From the NCBI RefSeq assembly GCF_026319325.1, contig NZ_JAPDMU010000001.1, positions 682,001 through 746,000 on the forward strand: a stretch of DNA of 64,000 nucleotides, in the 5' to 3' direction. The translations under genes and the position numbers were made by a program. How positions within the stretch are numbered: position 1 is the first letter of the stretch; each line of letters opens with the position of its first letter. The notes under the pieces were generated by a model. That model did not search any database. It was given only the letters and a program-made list of their open reading frames with translations, and had not been told where the DNA came from. Shown here one piece after another: positions 62,805 to 64,000 of this stretch. The DNA comes from Methylophaga sp. OBS3. Lineage in GTDB: Bacteria; Pseudomonadota; Gammaproteobacteria; Nitrosococcales; Methylophagaceae.

Positions 62805-63680
62805 TTATTTAGGCGCGTTGAGTGTTGTTTGTTTTGGCCAGTCACGGTAATTAAATACCTGACCTTCTTGGCGAACGCGGGCAATTTCCGCTAAATCCAA
62901 GTCGGCATATACCCAACCTGGCTTATCACCTACACCTTCAACAAGGATGCCATTATCTGGAAAACCGTAATCAACTGGCGTGTAAATGCTGGCACGACCA
63001 GTGTTGACATCAACGGCTTCTGACCATGCTGCTTTACCAAATGTTGGTGACTGCACGACATAACATTGATTTTCTAATGCGCGCGCCTGGCAACCGATAC
63101 GCACACGATAAAAACCTGCTTCGGTATCAGTACAGCTTGGTGCCAAAATCAAATCTGCACCGGCTTTAACTTGCTGGTTAGCAATTAAAGGAAACTCACT
63201 GTCGTAGCAGATGTTAATGCCAATCTTACCGATGTCAGTTTCTAGCACTTTAATATCAGCGCCAGCATTAATCAGCCATTGCTCATTTTCAAAGCGTGTC
63301 ATGATCAGTTTATCTTGAAAACCAACCAGACCGTCTGGGGAATAAAGATTCGCGCGATTACGGAATGAACCATCGGTTTGCAGAACAGGGAAAGTACTAC
63401 CCAAAATCATCAAATCGTATTGACGAGCCAACTCAACATGTAAGTCTTGCCACTGGGCATAAACATCTTGCATCGCATGCAATTGCTGACCTAAGTCTTT
63501 GTAAACTGACTCACCAAATAGTGATGCCAATTCCATACTGCCGTATTCTGGGAATACCAATAATTTGGCTTCTACTTCCGCAGCTTCTTTTACCCACTGG
63601 TGTAATTTTTCAGCAAAATCCGTCCATTGGTTAAAAAAACCAATGTCGTACTGCGCCGCAGCGACTTTTACTTTACTCAT
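62805..63680 (-). CDS. Carbon-nitrogen hydrolase (nitrilase superfamily)
   Basis: The 291-aa protein, started at the ATG at 63680, has the catalytic triad Glu45 (LVFPEYGSME), Lys124 (VGFQDKLIMTRFE) and Cys158 (INICYDSEFP). Nitrilase-superfamily members hydrolyse amides or related C-N bonds; the substrate is not evident. It lies 46 bases after a GNAT acetyltransferase gene, and these two activities are fused in YhcX-type proteins in other bacteria, so they probably act on one substrate or product. Its own terminator follows. Confidence 0.9.
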   Translation of the reverse strand: MSKVKVAAAQYDIGFFNQWTDFAEKLHQWVKEAAEVEAKLLVFPEYGSMELASLFGESVYKDLGQQLHAMQDVYAQWQDLHVELARQYDLMILGSTFPVLQTDGSFRNRANLYSPDGLVGFQDKLIMTRFENEQWLINAGADIKVLETDIGKIGINICYDSEFPLIANQQVKAGADLILAPSCTDTEAGFYRVRIGCQARALENQCYVVQSPTFGKAAWSEAVDVNTGRASIYTPVDYGFPDNGILVEGVGDKPGWVYADLDLAEIARVRQEGQVFNYRDWPKQTTLNAPK

Positions 63681-63726
63681 CAAAATTCCGAATATCTGAC
63701 CTGCTTAGCTGCAGGCGCAATAAAAC

Positions 63727-64000
63727 TTAAAGGGCTTTCATCCAGAAAGTCATTGGCTTTGGTGACTCAATGTCTTCGCCAATTTCTTTCCAACTAAAGG
63801 TGGTATGTAGTTCTGGATGCTTCTCATAACCACGTTTACGCCAAAAATTGTCTAATGGTTTGAAACCTGCTGGGCGACGTGGGTGATCTTCAGGGCGTTG
63901 AACACCACAAAAACAGCTATGAGTATAACCACCTAGCTCACGAGCATGGGCTTCACGATGATCAAAAAAGGCAACACCAGCACCTTGACCACGATATTTA
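63727..64000 (-). CDS. GNAT acetyltransferase, C-terminal part
   Basis: Only the last 91 residues are in the window; the start lies beyond 64000. The N-terminal end of the visible part, YRGQGAGVAFFDHREAHARE, is the acetyl-CoA-binding loop and helix of the GNAT fold. The rest (FKPLDNFWRKRGYEKHPELH, TFSWKEIGED) is the final beta strand region. Neighbour of the nitrilase. The substrate is unknown. Confidence 0.8.
   Translation of the reverse strand, partial: KYRGQGAGVAFFDHREAHARELGGYTHSCFCGVQRPEDHPRRPAGFKPLDNFWRKRGYEKHPELHTTFSWKEIGEDIESPKPMTFWMKAL

Overview
The window is ordinary-looking chromosome from a gammaproteobacterium. It is gene-dense and moderately AT-rich by eye, with long same-strand runs whose genes abut or overlap by a few bases. 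Several neighbourhoods are gammaproteobacterial: purM-purN-DUF3108, nudJ-mnmA-hflD near purB, gyrA-serC-pheA, and aceE-aceF-lpdA with lipoylated E2 and E3. By overall feel of the proteins I would guess an aquatic, Methylophaga-like member of the class; this is inference and no marker gene in the window settles it. There are no rRNA or tRNA genes, no transposases, no CRISPR array and no prophage.

Layout. 1-6165 (+): the end of purM, then purN, a DUF3108 protein, nudF, a GcvR-like double-ACT protein paired with a UPF0210 protein, a DUF2845 protein and rlmJ. 6178-7637 (-): a hexose-6-phosphate mutarotase and slyD. 7638-8068: a gene-free stretch with several inverted repeats. 8069-11489 (+): rluE, nudJ, mnmA, hflD, cytochrome b561. 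11566-14103 (-): acnB, divergent from purB and its followers (14241-17534, +). 17538-26473 (-): a diguanylate cyclase, argG, dam and the pyruvate dehydrogenase operon aceE-aceF-lpdA. 26638-30271: a divergent metal/redox-stress locus. 30262-39649 (-): DUF1244, two parts of a peptide ABC transporter, ispH, pheA, serC, gyrA. 39745-41013: a lipoprotein gene divergent from apt. 40990-46574 (-): the thiamin operon thiC-thiO-thiS-thiG-thiDE under a TPP riboswitch. 46676-51924: smrA, a hypothetical protein, two diguanylate cyclases and a DUF3280-like protein. 51924-64000: purL, then the tightly packed apbC-dcd-WD40-yqfO-pepN-HIT-DUF2835 run, then a nitrilase and GNAT pair cut by the window end.

The most interesting place is 26638-30271. 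A small secreted protein with three Cys repeats built on the EGKCG motif resembles the HvfA precursors of copper-binding, oxazolone/thioamide-modified peptides. It heads an apparent operon with a DoxX-like membrane protein and the periplasmic methionine sulfoxide reductase pair MsrP-MsrQ. Divergent from it are an ECF sigma factor and a tiny zinc-finger anti-sigma factor, and the upstream region holds an ECF-type promoter candidate pointing at the hvfA-like gene. The modifying enzymes (HvfB, DUF692; HvfC, DUF2063) that normally sit beside such a gene are not here. The locus may therefore be a rearranged metallophore system joined to methionine repair.

The rest works mostly as housekeeping: purine synthesis and salvage (purM, purN, purB, purL, apt), central carbon (acnB, PDH), amino acids (argG, serC, pheA), thiamin, isoprenoids (ispH), tRNA and rRNA modification (mnmA, rlmJ, rluE), and three GGDEF proteins, one of them start-stop coupled to purL.
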